From the NCBI GenBank assembly GCA_963556695.1, contig CAUWAG010000020.1, positions 3,658,001 through 3,722,000 of the forward strand: a DNA stretch of 64,000 nucleotides, written 5' to 3'. This stretch comes from Anthostomella pinea (lineage: Eukaryota > Ascomycota > Sordariomycetes > Xylariales > Xylariaceae). Numbering within the stretch: the first letter of the stretch is position 1; every line of letters begins with the position of its first letter. The position numbers were made by a program, and so were the translations under genes. Below are positions 11,238 to 23,364 of the stretch, in pieces. The notes beneath the pieces were generated by a model that saw only the letters and a list, made by a program, of their open reading frames with translations, was not told the DNA's origin and did no database searches.

Positions 11238-12262
11238 TCCTGCGCCACCGACCTCGATCGGGAAATAATATTGGAGTTAGCACCAACGGTCCATACCACT
11301 GGCGGCTGTCGTCGAAGCTGCCTTGTCTCTGTGGCGTGTCGTGGTGCCTCTTTGTTGGGTGGTGAGGGAGCTCGTAGGGGAGTATTCTAGGTTCCGGTAA
11401 GATGGAAGGGAAAAGCGGTCCCGGAGTTTGCATGTGCGGAATTCCACTTGCCCGGGCGCAACGCGTTGAAAGCCGCAAACGTCATTTACTGGTACCGAGC
11501 CGAGGCTTGCCGAAGCTTGGCCTACCACCCTGGGCACTGTGTGATTGTCACACGCTACGAACCCCCGGGCGCCCGTCCCGCCTCAGCGGTTCAGCGGTGA
11601 TTCCACCCTATCAAGTCTATGCTATGTTCTGTGTATCACCAACATGATTCCATTCCTTGAGGGTTGTTCAGGGGGAAACCTGTAATAAGACTCAAACGGA
11701 CCTCCCCTGGTGGCACTCTGCTCTTCCCAACTCTCTCTCGCTCAGTCAAATGGACCAGAAAGGGTTGCAGCCGAATATTCAGCAATATAATTTAGGTTAC
11801 TGAAAGGCCTATTCATATTCATCTGGTCTCCTACCTATACGAAGCAGGTGGCTATCGCATCCCTTGGTTCCCAGTCTGCGTTCCAACCTGGTCATATTCA
11901 AGCTTCCACTGGAGTCGAAATTTGAGGTCATCCACAATCCGACATTGGTTGCCTGTACAGCATGGACAGATCGGCATGGAGAGCACTCATTGGATCACTC
12001 CTTGGATCACATAATCCTTTTTTCCCAGTTGTCCGTGTTCCGTCAATGTTGGTCCAGTCTGTATATATCGAGGAGCCTTCCTTTACAGACATCCACATAC
12101 CATCGTGACAATCCATCAGGGCAAACATGAGGGCTGCCTAACAGGTATCTCCTATCCCGCATCGCTCCTCTGTGTGGATATCGGAACAATTGACTATCGT
12201 GTCGAGTAGCCGGGAACTTCCTGAAATACTACTTGCATTCCAGAAAGCGGCTGGTCAACACC
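11238..12262. other. Intergenic region, promoter side of the carrier gene
   Basis: No supported gene. This is the 5' flank of the carrier and the 3' flank of the CCDC124-like gene, both on the minus strand. Short open frames on both strands have no recognisable features. Confidence 0.55.
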
Positions 12263-13089
12263 TTACTTTGACGTGAGCCTGGCCTCGGTTTCTGCCATTA
12301 TCCTGTTCTGCAGCTCCTCCATCTCTTCCCGCGAGGTATTATGACTGGCGTGGGCTTGGTTTTTGGGGTTCTCGGGACTCTTATCGAATTCCTTTTCGAT
12401 CTGTTGTACTCTCTGGGTCAGGCGCAGGCCCTTCCCAGTGCCATCGTCGGCCATCTCTTGGAGTCTTCTCTCCTTAAATGCAAACCATGCGGGCCTGACT
12501 CTTTTCTCGGCGTGCCTGTCGAGCTTGGGGGCGGCAGACTTGTCGTCCATCTCAAGAGCTTTAATGCTATCTTCAATGGTCTTAGCTACTACTGGCTGCA
12601 GCTTCTTGTCGCTGGGGTCGCTGGATTCGAGCTGGCCCAGGTCGAGGCCGCGGCTGGGCTTGGGGTTGGTTTTCTTGACAGCGGTCTTAGCGTTCTTGGG
12701 ACCGGCGCGAGTCGGTAGGCTCTTTTCTTCTTCGGCGGCGAGAGCGTCCTTTTCGGCCTTTTTCCGAGCTTGTTCTGCCTTCTTGGCTGCCTCTGCTTCT
12801 CTGCTCAGGTGTTAGCGTTGACGGATGCAGACCAAGGCTATGTCGTCATCCGACCCAGCAAGTTGCACGTCGGAAGAGATGGAGATTCCCGCCCTGAATA
12901 CCAATGTGCGATGGAATGTCACGAGAAAACATACTTCTTCGCGTTGCTCTTGGATCCCTTCTGCCACTCTGCGTCCTCGGCCACCGTGTTCTTCGCGTTT
13001 TCCGCAGCAGCTTTGCCAGCAGCGGCTTCGGCCTTTCGGGCTTGGCCTGCTGCCTTCTTGCTGCCGTCGCCGCCCTTCTTGCCCGCCAT
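12263..13089 (-). CDS. CCDC124/DUF1014 family coiled-coil protein (ribosome-associated, Lso2-like family)
   Basis: Exons 13089-12935 and 12800-12263 give 230 residues. The first half is a K/A/E-rich basic helix, starting MAGKKGGDGSKKAAG. The second half contains DRHAEKRVRPAWFAFKERRL, RLTQRVQQIEKEF and KSPENPKNQA, which form the conserved DUF1014 core also seen in animal CCDC124. Relatives of this family, including yeast Lso2, bind the ribosome at the intersubunit face during dormancy and recovery, with the basic N-terminal helix as contact. That role is inferred here from the family. Splice phases agree (AA|A = Lys), the donor is GTATGT and the acceptor CAG. The length is normal for filamentous fungi. 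Confidence 0.87.
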
Positions 13090-14121
13090 AATGTAGGTTT
13101 TCGCTTCACTTGGGACGGATGGAGAGTCGTGGTGGTGGTAGGGGACAAAGTTTAGGTATCAGATGGAAGCAGTCGTGGGTGAAATGAGGTAGGAACTGGG
13201 CATTGGTGGGGTTAGGCGGCACGGGGCTCTGGCTGATATGACCCCCGTGGATGAGCCTTCTCCAAAGAAATCCAATCCAACCACCTGCACCCAAGGGAAA
13301 CTCGCAGGTACGCAGGGCTGCTAGCCTGCTAAAGCCTAGAGGCGAGTAAGGTTCAGGCCTTCAAGTTATTAGTGGGGTCAGGCAGGTGGCGTAATCGAAG
13401 CATTTTGCTGGTTGGTACTGGAAGCGGATCTGGTAGTATTGTTCCGACGCCTTCACCTTACGCTACTATTTCCACAAAACTCGGCCATCACATATCGGAC
13501 TGCTCATCCACGCCCAATTCATGGAGCACTGATTGGACCTGCTCAGATTCTCTGGCCATCGCGCTGAATGTCTATTACAGGCTGGCCTGGTGCGCGACGC
13601 TCTGTTCGGTGTCTATGGTGCACGATGCTCGAACACACAGCTATGAACTATGCCGTATTCCATACGTGTAAACATTGTCCAAGCATTCATGGATGTCAAC
13701 TACAATCCACGACCCGTCTCTCTACCAAGTCCGACCGCCAGCACTTTCCTGGAGTTTGACTTACTGTGCAGTAGGCAGAAGCCCCATATCCATTGAGGGC
13801 GACCTACGAAGGAGTCAACAAACAAGAAGTCAATTCAAGTGACACTCTGATCCTGCGGCATCCCATCAGTGCAAGTGCGCAATGAGGCTCCTTATATAAT
13901 GGGTGATCCAGTGCGTTGGGTCCCTAGCCGCCGGGATCTGTTTGGAAAGGGGGCCTGGGGGAGGTGATTGGTTGGGTCATGTTACAGTCGCACCCGAGCG
14001 CTTCGGCACGATGCGCTGTTCACGACCTCAAGTAAGGAACATCTCGCTGTCGGGGTGTTTCTCGTCTATTCTATCTCATCGAAACCTCATGCTGCTACTG
14101 TCCTCACGATCATAGTTTACA
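13090..14121. other. Divergent promoter region between CCDC124-like and HET genes
   Basis: Non-coding as far as can be seen. It contains the 5' flanks of a minus-strand and a plus-strand gene. No convincing small gene was found. Confidence 0.55.
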
Positions 14122-16212
14122 ATGCGTCTGAGGCCTCTCTCTCGAGCATTCAAGTCGAAACCCCGACCAGAAGTCCAGGTACCAGCATCAGCCGAAGGAT
14201 TCCCAGGGACCAGGTGTCCAGCGTATCCTTACCAAGCCCTACCTGATACACACATCCGACTCCTCCAGATCTTGCCAGGAGAGTACCATGACCAGATCGA
14301 ATGCCGCCTTGATTGCGTCCCTCTCAGTCCAGAGCCTTACTACTATGCCTTGTCCTACGTGTGGGGAGACGCATCGAGAACCTTACCATTATCCCTGGAA
14401 GGTATACAATTCGAGGTCACTATAAACCTCTACGCAGCACTCCACCAGCTGAGGCAGTTGGACGACGGCGAATACCCCTATACGGAATCTTACTTCTGGA
14501 TCGATGCCATTTGCCTTAATCAGAACGACCTCGCCGAAAAGTCTCAACATGTACCTCGGATGAATGAGATATACTCCGAGAGTATCCGAGTCGTCATTTG
14601 GCTGGCGTATAATGGGCCTTCAGCAAACAACTTTCGCAAGAGGCTATCTCGGAAAGCCAAGTCAATCTGGTATTCAGATGTGTCCCCACGCCGACTGCTG
14701 TCCTCAGGAGTAGCAGATGTCAGTATATCCTACTTGACAATGGTGAACAGCCGCGCAGGAGCATGGCAAGACTGAGGAAGCTGTTGTGTTACCGCGTTTA
14801 CATGCTTGGAAGAGCCATGCTGACTTCGCTCACATCTATAGATTCTGCTCCTGGGTCACGGGTCGAGATATGTTAGGCCATCCCCAGATGTTGCGATCGA
14901 GCAGCTGTTTGCGACAGCTGAAAGATTCTGGAGCCAATGGCTGTATGGAGATGAGGATGAGGATGTAGTGGCACTCAAGAAGGAAGTCGGTCGGCATTAC
15001 GCTCTGGTAGAAAGGGGTCTTCTGTTTCTCATGCAGACGCCATGGTTTCAGAGAACCTGGACAGTTCAGGAAGCTTGCTTGGGCGGCTTAGAACCTGTGG
15101 TCTACGTTGGGAAGCACTCCATCGAGCTTGACCGTCTCTATCAGTTCTTGATCGCCATGGCACGACAACACCGCCATGTGGCCTTGGCACCAGGTATGAT
15201 GAGACTCGCTGGTCTGAATCAGATACGTAACTTGTTTCGTGGCCAATTTCACAAGTTCGATAGTATCGAATGCCCAATGGTGAAATGGGCAGAATGTCTC
15301 ATGATGGTCAGAGGAGCCGCGGGCACGAAGGAATCCACGAACCCACTCGACCAGCTCTATGGTTTTCTGGGCATTGTCACTGTCATAACGCGGCAGAGTA
15401 TGCCACCGGAACTCATGCCTGACTACAGTCTGCCCTATGGAGAGGTGTGCTGGAGGTACTCCGTTTTCATCCTCGAACACACGGCGGACTTGGGACTGCT
15501 GGGTTGTACACAGAACCAGCTAGTCGATGTGCCATCATGGGTCCCGGACTTCCGATACGCCGAAACTGTTAGGAAGTCCCAGAAGAGGCGTGGTATCATA
15601 CAACTCTCACCAGATAAGACGGCCCTACATATTTGGGGCCTTGAGGTCCAACCTATCAGTGACCATCTCGATGGCTGCCCGTGGAAGGAAATACAGCCTG
15701 ATACAGCGAGCCATGCAGCGGCCCTGTCCCGTCGCCTGAAGGAAATAGAAGAGCGAATAATCAGGCGGTCCTCGACTCTCAGAAAGATCCCCCAAGACGA
15801 CGTCCTCGACAGCTGGGTGAAGGACCATCATCGCGGCTTGCAGGGGGACTTGAAATCGTTCCGCCAGACCTACCGTCAACTCAGCAATGGCACGCCTATT
15901 ACGCTTACCAAGGGGTCGCGCACCGGAAATGCACATGCGAGAGAAATTACCATGGCGCACGAGTTCAGTCGAGCTTGTCTGCTACTCACGGATGGCACCA
16001 TCGTTTGCGTCGATAGGGAGGACATTCGAATTCAGCCCGGAGACCTCGTGTGTCTCTTCAAGGGATTAGCGACCCCGAGCCTCATCAGGCCGTCTGGGGA
16101 GGCGTTCGCTTTCTTGAGTCAATGTAGGATTCGAAGTGGAACCTTTGACGGACTAGATATTGATGATGAGTTTTGGGCTGGTAGAGATGTTAAGGAGTAT
16201 CGTCTAGTGTAG
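14122..16212 (+). CDS. HET-domain (heterokaryon incompatibility) protein
   Basis: Exons 14122-14718 and 14842-16212 give 655 residues. The 123-bp intron has donor GTCAGT, branch CTGAC and acceptor TATAG, and both ends fall between codons. The HET domain covers about residues 70-260. It shows YYALSYVWGD, SYFWIDAICLNQND, SQHVPRMNEIYSESIRVVIWL, and after the splice LFLMQTPWFQRTWTVQEACL. The remainder (DQLYGFLGIV, MPDYSLPYGEVCWRYSVFILE, VPSWVPDFR) is the usual HET C-terminal half. HET domains are TIR-like effector modules that trigger cell death on non-self recognition in filamentous ascomycetes. Most genomic copies have no proven allorecognition role, so incompatibility is inferred. No NACHT, WD40 or other partner domain is attached. 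The frame is intact. Confidence 0.9.
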
Positions 16213-17930
16213 CTCCCGTTGTTTGTGGCAGAGACGAGCCTATGGGTTCCGCTTTGTAATAGGACTATATGCATGAGACCATTGATACTCCCTACCAGTT
16301 GGAAAGCAATTGAGACATGCTGCAGATGCAGACTGTGGCGGTATTCCAGGAGCCTGATCTTCCGTGTGTCGTGTAGGGTCTTGACAGCTTCATACACCGC
16401 TGCGTTCGCTGGAAAATTCTCAACCATTGATCCTGAGTCCTCAGGCTGCCTGCCCGTCCCTTCTTCAAAGTCATGATATAACCAGCTCGAGAGTAACAAT
16501 ATGTTGATAGCATCTAAGCCCAAGGCAAGAATTCTGAGTTTGAGGGATGGTGTTTGGACGTCGTCCATCAACTGTTAGAGAAGCCAACCTAACAAGACGA
16601 AAAACGAGAGAAGGCATATAATTAACTATCAACAGTCTCTAGAGACACGCCAGAGAGACGACGGGAAACTTGACATCTGGGCCACATAAGAGGAACCGGT
16701 TGAGGCATCTCTCTCTCTCACGCGCGCACGAAAAGATCAATACCTTTTCAAGATAAAGACTGGCAATGATACTCGCGATGGCTACTCGATCCCTCCGCCT
16801 CGCGAGGACATCAACTTGACACCAGACACACTGACTGACTGCCAACTATAGAGAGCCTGAACCAGCATACCTCACCGCACCAGAAAGCGTCGCTCTCAGC
16901 TTCTTCCTTTAATTCTGACATTGTATTAGAACCTGAAATCCCTTGTCCCCTTTCCCTTAGTCATCTGCTGATGGCTAACCACTCGATCGACTGGATTCCT
17001 CTAGCCGCGATCCAGCAGCCTTCGGACAACTTCAACCACTCCCGCCCCTACACACCACAAATTAAATCAAATCAAATGTGCATAGAAGAATACACCGTAC
17101 TCCTCGAACTCAGAGTCCTGCTTCCCTGAACTACCATCCATATACGTGTACGTCGGCTTGATCCCGACGCCCAACCTGCTCGAATATAGTGCCCGAGAAC
17201 CCTCTGCCGCTTCATATGACACTTGCTCACGTCCAGGACCGGACCCTCACGGGTCGCTACTTGCGGTGCGGTCATGACCACGCTTTCGCCTGGCTGGCTG
17301 ACTGGCTAACCGTTTCTCCTGGGCCTGTCCAAACAGACTTGAGGACTCTGACTCCAATTCCAACGCAGACTGAAACCACTTCATGTCCGGCTTGACATGT
17401 GGTACAACTAAGAGTGCCCCTAGCGACTTGCTCCCCTCGTCGCCAGTCGATTATGAAACATAAGCCTTCATTTCACAGCTCACAGCTCACAGCTCATCAC
17501 CATGGCTGGTCGCAAAGATGTCTTCAATTCTGAACATCATCTCAGGGAATCTATACAGGCACCCGTTGTGCTCCTCTCCTCATTACACTATGGTACAGAC
17601 AAGTAAAGTAGAGATTTCCGTATCTGACGGTATTTTGGTGGGCCCATCCCAACGCCAGGAACCAATTTAGCCATTAAGCAAGAGAGCCTCGACTCCGACA
17701 AGAACCCGCAAATGTAAGCTCGCTGTTGACAAGGCACGCCGCCCATGTGTCCTTGCGCAAGCGCGCCATCCATATCTTTTATGGCAATGTACATGTCCGT
17801 GTCCTGGTATCTATACACTTCGAAGACTGTCTCTTCGAGGGAGTAACGTCGTCAAATAATCGAGACAAGGCGGTGAACGTGCGCAACGATGTGCGCCCTG
17901 GGTGCCGAATGAAGGGTTGGTGTCGTCTCT
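16213..17930. other. Convergent intergenic region between HET and helicase genes
   Basis: No supported gene. A (CT)n tract lies near 16707-16720, and a perfect threefold repeat of the 7-mer CACAGCT lies at 17474-17494. The region is probably 3' flanking sequence of both neighbours. Confidence 0.55.
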
Positions 17931-19967
17931 TTAGAACGCGGATCTTGAACGGAAGTTAGAGCCACCGCCACCACCCCGTGAGCCGAATCGGTCCTCAAAC
18001 GAGTTGCCGCCACCTCCTCGTCCACCACCGAATGAGCTGCCACCACCTCGTCCACCAAACGAACCGCCGCCGCCGCGTCCACCACCCCTTCGGTCACCGA
18101 AGTTGGAACCAAAGCTGTTGCCTCTGGGCTCCTCGTCGTTATCGTATCCGATGCGAATTCCAGCTACTCTGCTCAACCCGCGGTTCTGTACGACCTTTGG
18201 GGGAATAGCGGGCGGCTCCTCCCAGCCTAGGCCGTTCCTGCTCCACCCGTTTAGCAGTCCGATTACATCTTCGGCCTGCAGGTTTCTGCCGAACTTCTGG
18301 CCCAGCATAGCACGATACGCGGCGCCGAATTTAGACTTGTACTGTTTTCCGTATGCTGCCCGCAGCTCTTCAAAGTAGCCGGCGACAGCGTCCGACGGCG
18401 CTTCTGTCCCTACGACGTGCTTGGCAGATGCGATGCTGTGGTTCGGTTTGATGGGTAAACCTGGAAGACGAGCACGAGCCTCTCGGATTTCCTCTTCCGC
18501 AAGAATCAACCATCCCTCTCCGGCATGACCAGCACGGCCTGTGCGGCCAACCCGATGGATGTATTGATCTCGGTCAGGTGGGAGACCGACCTGAATGACA
18601 TGTGTCACATTGGGAAAGTCCATTCCTCTTGCTGTAACGTCTGACGAGAAGAGAATACCAGAGTCTGCGCGACGGAACATTTCAGCGCTTCTCGTGCGCT
18701 GGGCTTGCGTGAGCCTTGAGTGGATGTCGAAGATGGGACAAGTTCGACCCGATAGCCAGGTATCTCTAAAGACAGCGTAGGCAAACTCGACGGTGGCCGT
18801 GTTCGAGAAGAAGACGATGGCCTTGAATGGAGGAGCGGAAGGGTCGTTTTTATGCTTCTGCATGGCGTTGGCTGCAATTTCCATGATGGATGGGAACCAG
18901 TTCTCATAACCCTGGACGGGTACGAGGTGTTGGGGCACTTTCTCATGGGTTGGAGTATCATCTGCCCTGATGGTCTGAACGAACTCGAAGTTGTCCGTCT
19001 TAACCATGCTCTTGGCAAGGTGGACAACATCCCGGGGGATGGTCGCAGAGAACAACAAAGTTTGCCGATCAACCTTTTCTCGGGGTGGGAGCATATCGAT
19101 GACGTTGCGAATATCGTCGGCGAATCCAACATCCAGCATGCGGTCGGCCTCATCGAGAACGAGGGCTCCAATATTCGGCGCGGAGACGTGAGCGTCGCGA
19201 TCGGACAGGAGATCCTGCAGTCGACCGGGAGTTGCAACCAAGATATGACAGCCCTCGCGTTGCATTCTGAAAAGAGACTCTCGCTTTCTCGTACCACCGA
19301 CAGCTGTCTGGACAACGATACCGGTGTTCTGCGCCAGCTTCCTCGCCTCGACACCAATCTGTTCGGCAAGTTCACGGGTCGGTGAGATGATGATACCGCG
19401 AATGTCTTCGGACGAGGCTCGACTGCGGTTCTGCCGGTTGATGAGTTCCGGATCACGCATCAAGATACGCTGGAAGACGGGAACCAGGAAAGCCAATGTC
19501 TTTCCTGTGCCGGTTTTTGCTTGCGCAACGCTGTGGCGCCGATTAGATGACAATCCCAATGGGCCGCCAAGATAATTCCATGGTACTCACAGGTCAACTC
19601 CCTTGATCGCGGGGGCGATGGTCAATGACTGAACCTCAGTCATGTTTTCGTATTTCATGCCATCGGTGAGGGCCCTGACAAGATTCGGGTTGACACCGAG
19701 TTTGGCCAGGTCGGCGAAGCGAGTGATGGGCCCCGAATCAGACGAGGCGCCGTCGACATCTTCATGCGCTTCGGCGGCAGATTCGGAAGAGTAGAAGCGC
19801 GTGGAAAGCTGTCTAATGGGAAGTAGGCGTAATGTGGCTCGGGACGACGATCTCTGGCATGCTGCTACCAGCGACTGCGAGCGAACAGGCTGCAGGGACA
19901 AGGCAGAAAACTGACGACGGGCGACATTGCCCAATCGGGCTTGCCGTTGTATTGATGCCTTGAACAT
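17931..19967 (-). CDS. Mitochondrial-type DEAD-box ATP-dependent RNA helicase with RGG tail
   Basis: Exons 19967-19591 and 19530-17931 give 658 residues. An R/S-rich, acid-poor N terminus (MFKASIQRQARLGNVARRQF) resembles a mitochondrial presequence. Helicase motifs follow in order: Q-motif region near residue 110, Walker A AKTGTGKT (130-137), PTRELAEQ, DEAD (252-255), SAT (287-289), and in RecA domain 2 RGMDF and HRVGRTGRAG (451-460). After residue 575 comes a G/R/F-rich tail of RGGG repeats ending NFRSRSAF. The layout matches the MSS116 group, which acts in mitochondrial intron splicing and RNA remodelling. The intron splits DL|VAQAK and has donor GTGAGT. Mitochondrial location and exact orthology are inferred. 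Confidence 0.9.
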
Positions 19968-21072
19968 CCTGGCTGTGGAAGGGGGTATAGGCCTTCACGA
20001 GAGAAGAGAAGGGGGTCGGAAAGGAAAGAGAAAATTGTTGTTGGTGTTGATAGCCTCGCAGAAAGAGGCAAAAGGAGCGCGGCGCGATAAAGTGACGAAG
20101 GAAATTTTTGAGCTCGAGCCAAGCAGAAGGGATCCTCCAGTTGGCTGCGGGTCCACGGGCGGGTCCAGCAATCATCGAATTCAATCAATCCCCGGGTTGT
20201 CTCATTCAGTCCGGTCTCTCCGCTCGTCGCATATGCTCTCTATAATGATTTTGATCATGACGGGACAGTTCAAAAGCTTCCCGTCCGATTGCGTTGTGGG
20301 CAATGCAACTCCAAACATGTTGCAGCTCACCTCATCAGTGCATGTGCTTTCATCTCCTGCGCCAATTGATCCCATACTGTCGGCCTTTACTAGGTACAGC
20401 GCCTTGTTACATTTTCCAAACGACAATTCAGATACTCCGCGAGTATGTCTCGCCTATCTGAAGCGCCTCCCTCCACCAATTCTCAAGCCACCAGAACTGA
20501 CTATGGATCCAAACTCCACGTCTAGGTGCACCGGTTTGGTGATCTCGACAGATTTCGTCTTATGCAAGCACTCTACCAAGTGGAGCCAGCGTGAAGCCCG
20601 CGTGAAGCCACCGCCGGGCTGGGTTCGTTCTTGTCCAGTGACATGCGAGCCCTTTGCACATGTCCATATCATTGCTCAAATTCAAACCACCACCATCAAC
20701 CGGCTTGGCCAGGTGCCAGGCAGTACCAGTTTCTCAGCCTCCAACTACTGCCTACCCTGTCGGCACGCTTCCTGGATCCTACACGGCGCTTGGAAGGTGA
20801 TGCGGACGGCGTCTTTGACGATTAACAACTGACCCGCCTCCTGTCACATGTGAAATCCGTTATCTATCAAACACCTCGTGGTTGTGTGGACCCTGTGTTC
20901 TGTCAGGAGCCCGGTAGGAACCGACCTTCTGTTTGTAATAAGTTTCAACCTTCGCTGAAGACATCCACGGAGCCCTATCGGAGAAGTGAGGGTTGCCAGC
21001 TTATATCCATGTGCATTCTCCCTCTATACCGTCAATCTTAGCATCGCCTAGCCCACTGCGTCGAGAAACACC
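19968..21072. other. Divergent intergenic region
   Basis: Promoter side of both the helicase (-) and the unknown membrane protein (+). A long open frame from inside helicase exon 1 to about 20832 looks like a chance antisense frame. No gene supported. Confidence 0.5.
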
Positions 21073-22042
21073 ATGCTGGAACAGGCAAACACCTTGATCT
21101 TCGTCTTCAACATGCTCCCCTCATCCGTCCAGTCACGGTTGCCCGCCCTCCAGGCGCTCCGGTCAGCTAGCTTATCTATCTTATCGTCCCGGATGCGGAC
21201 CGTACCTATACCAGGGGAGAAGGACACAGATGAAATGGTCGTGGCGAGCAGGAAAGACAGCTCCATCGTCGAGATACAGCAGATGGCACCCGCAAGCTTG
21301 GCGGATCGCAGGGTGAAGGGCGAGGCCATCGACGAGAGCACCAACAACGCCGCCGTCGCCCTCTCGGGATCGGGAGTCAAATGGAGATACGCCAAGCAAG
21401 GTGAGTTGCTACAACCCCACCACCCCCTACTCTACTGCCCCTGTTCGAGAGGAACCATGACCAATACGTGGATTAGGTTCCTACATGCACCACTCGGCCT
21501 CCGCCGAGAGGGAAGACGTCGTCTTCTCGAGGAAAGCCTACATCGACGGCCTGGCCTACATGCTGCAGGCGCTGCCCGATGATCTCGACGAACACGAGAG
21601 CAGTGTGCTCCGTCGCGCCCTGCCCGAAGCCGTCGCATCGCCGGACGAAGACGCAACCGGGGCCACCGCATCGCAGCGACAGCGCGCCCTCGTCGCGGGA
21701 CCCCAGACGACCCCGGAACGGTCCTTTCTGCACCATAGCGTTGCGGGCCTCGTCGCCAACATCGTGCTGGTGGCGTACCTGCTGCTGTCGGTGATGATGT
21801 TCCTCGTCCGCGTCGGCGCGCAGTACGAACGCCAGCACCACCTCTCGCGGCAGCTTGCGGCGCGCGGCCTCGTGCTCGGCGCCAGGATCTACGCCCTCAG
21901 CGACGGCCGTGTCGGCAGGGCCATGACCGACCTCGCCGCCTGGGCCGTCGAGAACGTCACGGGCGGCATCCAGGACGGCATCGGCCAGGGGCTCTTCATG
22001 ATCGAGCGGAAGCGGCAGGAGGGGGAGGCCCACCGGAAATGA
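21073..22042 (+). CDS. Uncharacterised fungal protein with one C-terminal-half transmembrane helix
   Basis: Exons 21073-21400 and 21477-22042 join in phase 1 (GTGAGT donor, TTAG acceptor) to give 297 residues. I do not recognise the family. The N terminus starts MLEQANTLIFVFNMLPSSV and has a moderately hydrophobic amphipathic stretch. The middle is hydrophilic, with acidic patches. One clear membrane helix (VAGLVANIVLVAYLLLSVMM) spans about residues 197-222 and is followed by a basic/amphipathic tail of about 75 residues. Strong codon structure and clean splice signals argue for a real gene. It could be a tail-region-anchored protein of an internal membrane, but no function can be stated. Confidence 0.72.
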
Positions 22043-22596
22043 CATGGCTTTCGTGGGGGTTTCCTTGCTACGAATTATGCTACCGTCACGTCTGTGGTTG
22101 CTTTTGCTTGGGCGCACCGGCGTACTGGATACAGGTACAAGCGGGAATCATTGGGATAGAGAGCATGGTTTTGCATATAGACATTATGGTAAAGCTCACG
22201 GGGAGGTCTGGGTCCACGCATCGATCGGCTTTTGCATTCAATACGGCGTATCGTTAGGTAATTTATGGGTAACGACAAGTCGGCACGTTTATGGTAACGA
22301 CAAAACTCCAAAGAATTATATCAACACTAGCTCAAATTTTGAAGTCATGCGAGGAATCGAATTCACGTCCTAAACTTGTCTCACCCCGGTAATCCGGTAT
22401 CACAGAACTAGGTGCCATCTATACACTAGACTGAGTACCTAGACTCGAATGTACAGCTTCCAAATATACACTCTCCGTTTGTCTAGCCACACACACAGCG
22501 CAGACACAGAGTCCATTCTAATCCACCGTGCTATGCGTGTCGATTCCTCGCATCCATGCACCCTACCCTTCTCGATGTAAGTAAGGTAAGTGGACC
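22043..22596. other. Convergent intergenic region
   Basis: 3' flanks of the unknown membrane protein gene (+) and the CUE1-like gene (-). No gene seen. Confidence 0.6.
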
Positions 22597-23364
22597 CTAC
22601 GTGCCCTGCGCACCCCCCTTCTCCGCCGCCAGCTTGGCCTCCATCCTTCGCCGCGCTGCCAAGATCATGTCGTCGCGCCGCCGCTGCAGCGCCGCCTGCC
22701 TCTCGTCGCGGTTCGAGCTCCACGCTTTGCCCTTGGTGGTTTCGGCTTCGCTCTGTTTGGGGGTGATTTTGTCCTGCAGCTTGTACCGCGTGATCAGATC
22801 CGGCTCGGCCGGCTTTGTTGGGGCCTTGGAGACTCCGGGCTGCGATGCCCCGGAGGGACTGGCGGACGTGGGCGGCGGGGGCGGTTGGAAGGTTATTGGG
22901 GGCTTTTGGGACGAGGGGGTGTTAGCTATAGTTGTAGATAGATACCTAGGTAGGTAGATTAAGACTGGAAGGAGATAACCCAGATGATGAGCAGCATCGA
23001 AACCGCAACCACGATGCCAGAAACCCATAGACCGCAAAGACAGCATGAATAGCATATCATAGAAGATAAAAAGGGGCGCACTCACAGCCTCCATCCGCCC
23101 GGCCAGTATCCGCTCCGTCGTGGCCGAGATGTTGCCCCCGTTGCGCTGCAGGTCCCACAGGATGGTGCGCCGGTCGAGATGCGGGAACATCTGCTGCACG
23201 CGCTCGACGGCCGCCTCGCGGGCGCGCTGCGCCGACTGCGCTGTCCCCCTGGATGCTGTTGTGCTGGTGGTGGCTGCGGGCGAGAAGAACAGCCACCGGA
23301 TGGCTAGGCCGCTTAGGACTATGCAGAGGAGAAATGATGTTATGGATATCTGTTCGTCCGCCAT
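22597..23364 (-). CDS. CUE1: CUE1-like ER membrane protein: Ubc7 recruitment for ER-associated degradation
   Basis: Exons 23364-23086 and 22902-22597 give 194 residues. A single N-terminal membrane helix (FLLCIVLSGLAIRWLFF, about 11-27) is followed by a CUE ubiquitin-binding domain: AVERVQQMFPHLDRRTI, with MFP near residue 58 and DLQRNGG...TTERIL. A proline-rich linker (PPITFQPPPPP) follows. The C-terminal basic helix (DERQAALQRRRDDMILAARR) resembles the Ubc7-binding region. This order, TM-CUE-linker-U7BR, is that of yeast Cue1, which tethers and activates the E2 Ubc7 for HRD1/DOA10 ligases. Length agrees with the family. The intron (183 bp, donor GTGAGT, acceptor AAAAG) has a length divisible by three and is open throughout, so a retained form would encode 255 residues. 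Confidence 0.85.
   Translation of the reverse strand: MADEQISITSFLLCIVLSGLAIRWLFFSPAATTSTTASRGTAQSAQRAREAAVERVQQMFPHLDRRTILWDLQRNGGNISATTERILAGRMEAVSAPLFIFYDMLFMLSLRSMGFWHRGCGFDAAHHLGYLLPVLIYLPRYLSTTIANTPSSQKPPITFQPPPPPTSASPSGASQPGVSKAPTKPAEPDLITRYKLQDKITPKQSEAETTKGKAWSSNRDERQAALQRRRDDMILAARRRMEAKLAAEKGGAQGT

Noticed and set aside
19927..20832. 301-codon plus-strand open frame
   Set aside because: It begins antisense to helicase exon 1, has no recognisable motif and poor protein-like composition; probably chance in GC-balanced DNA.
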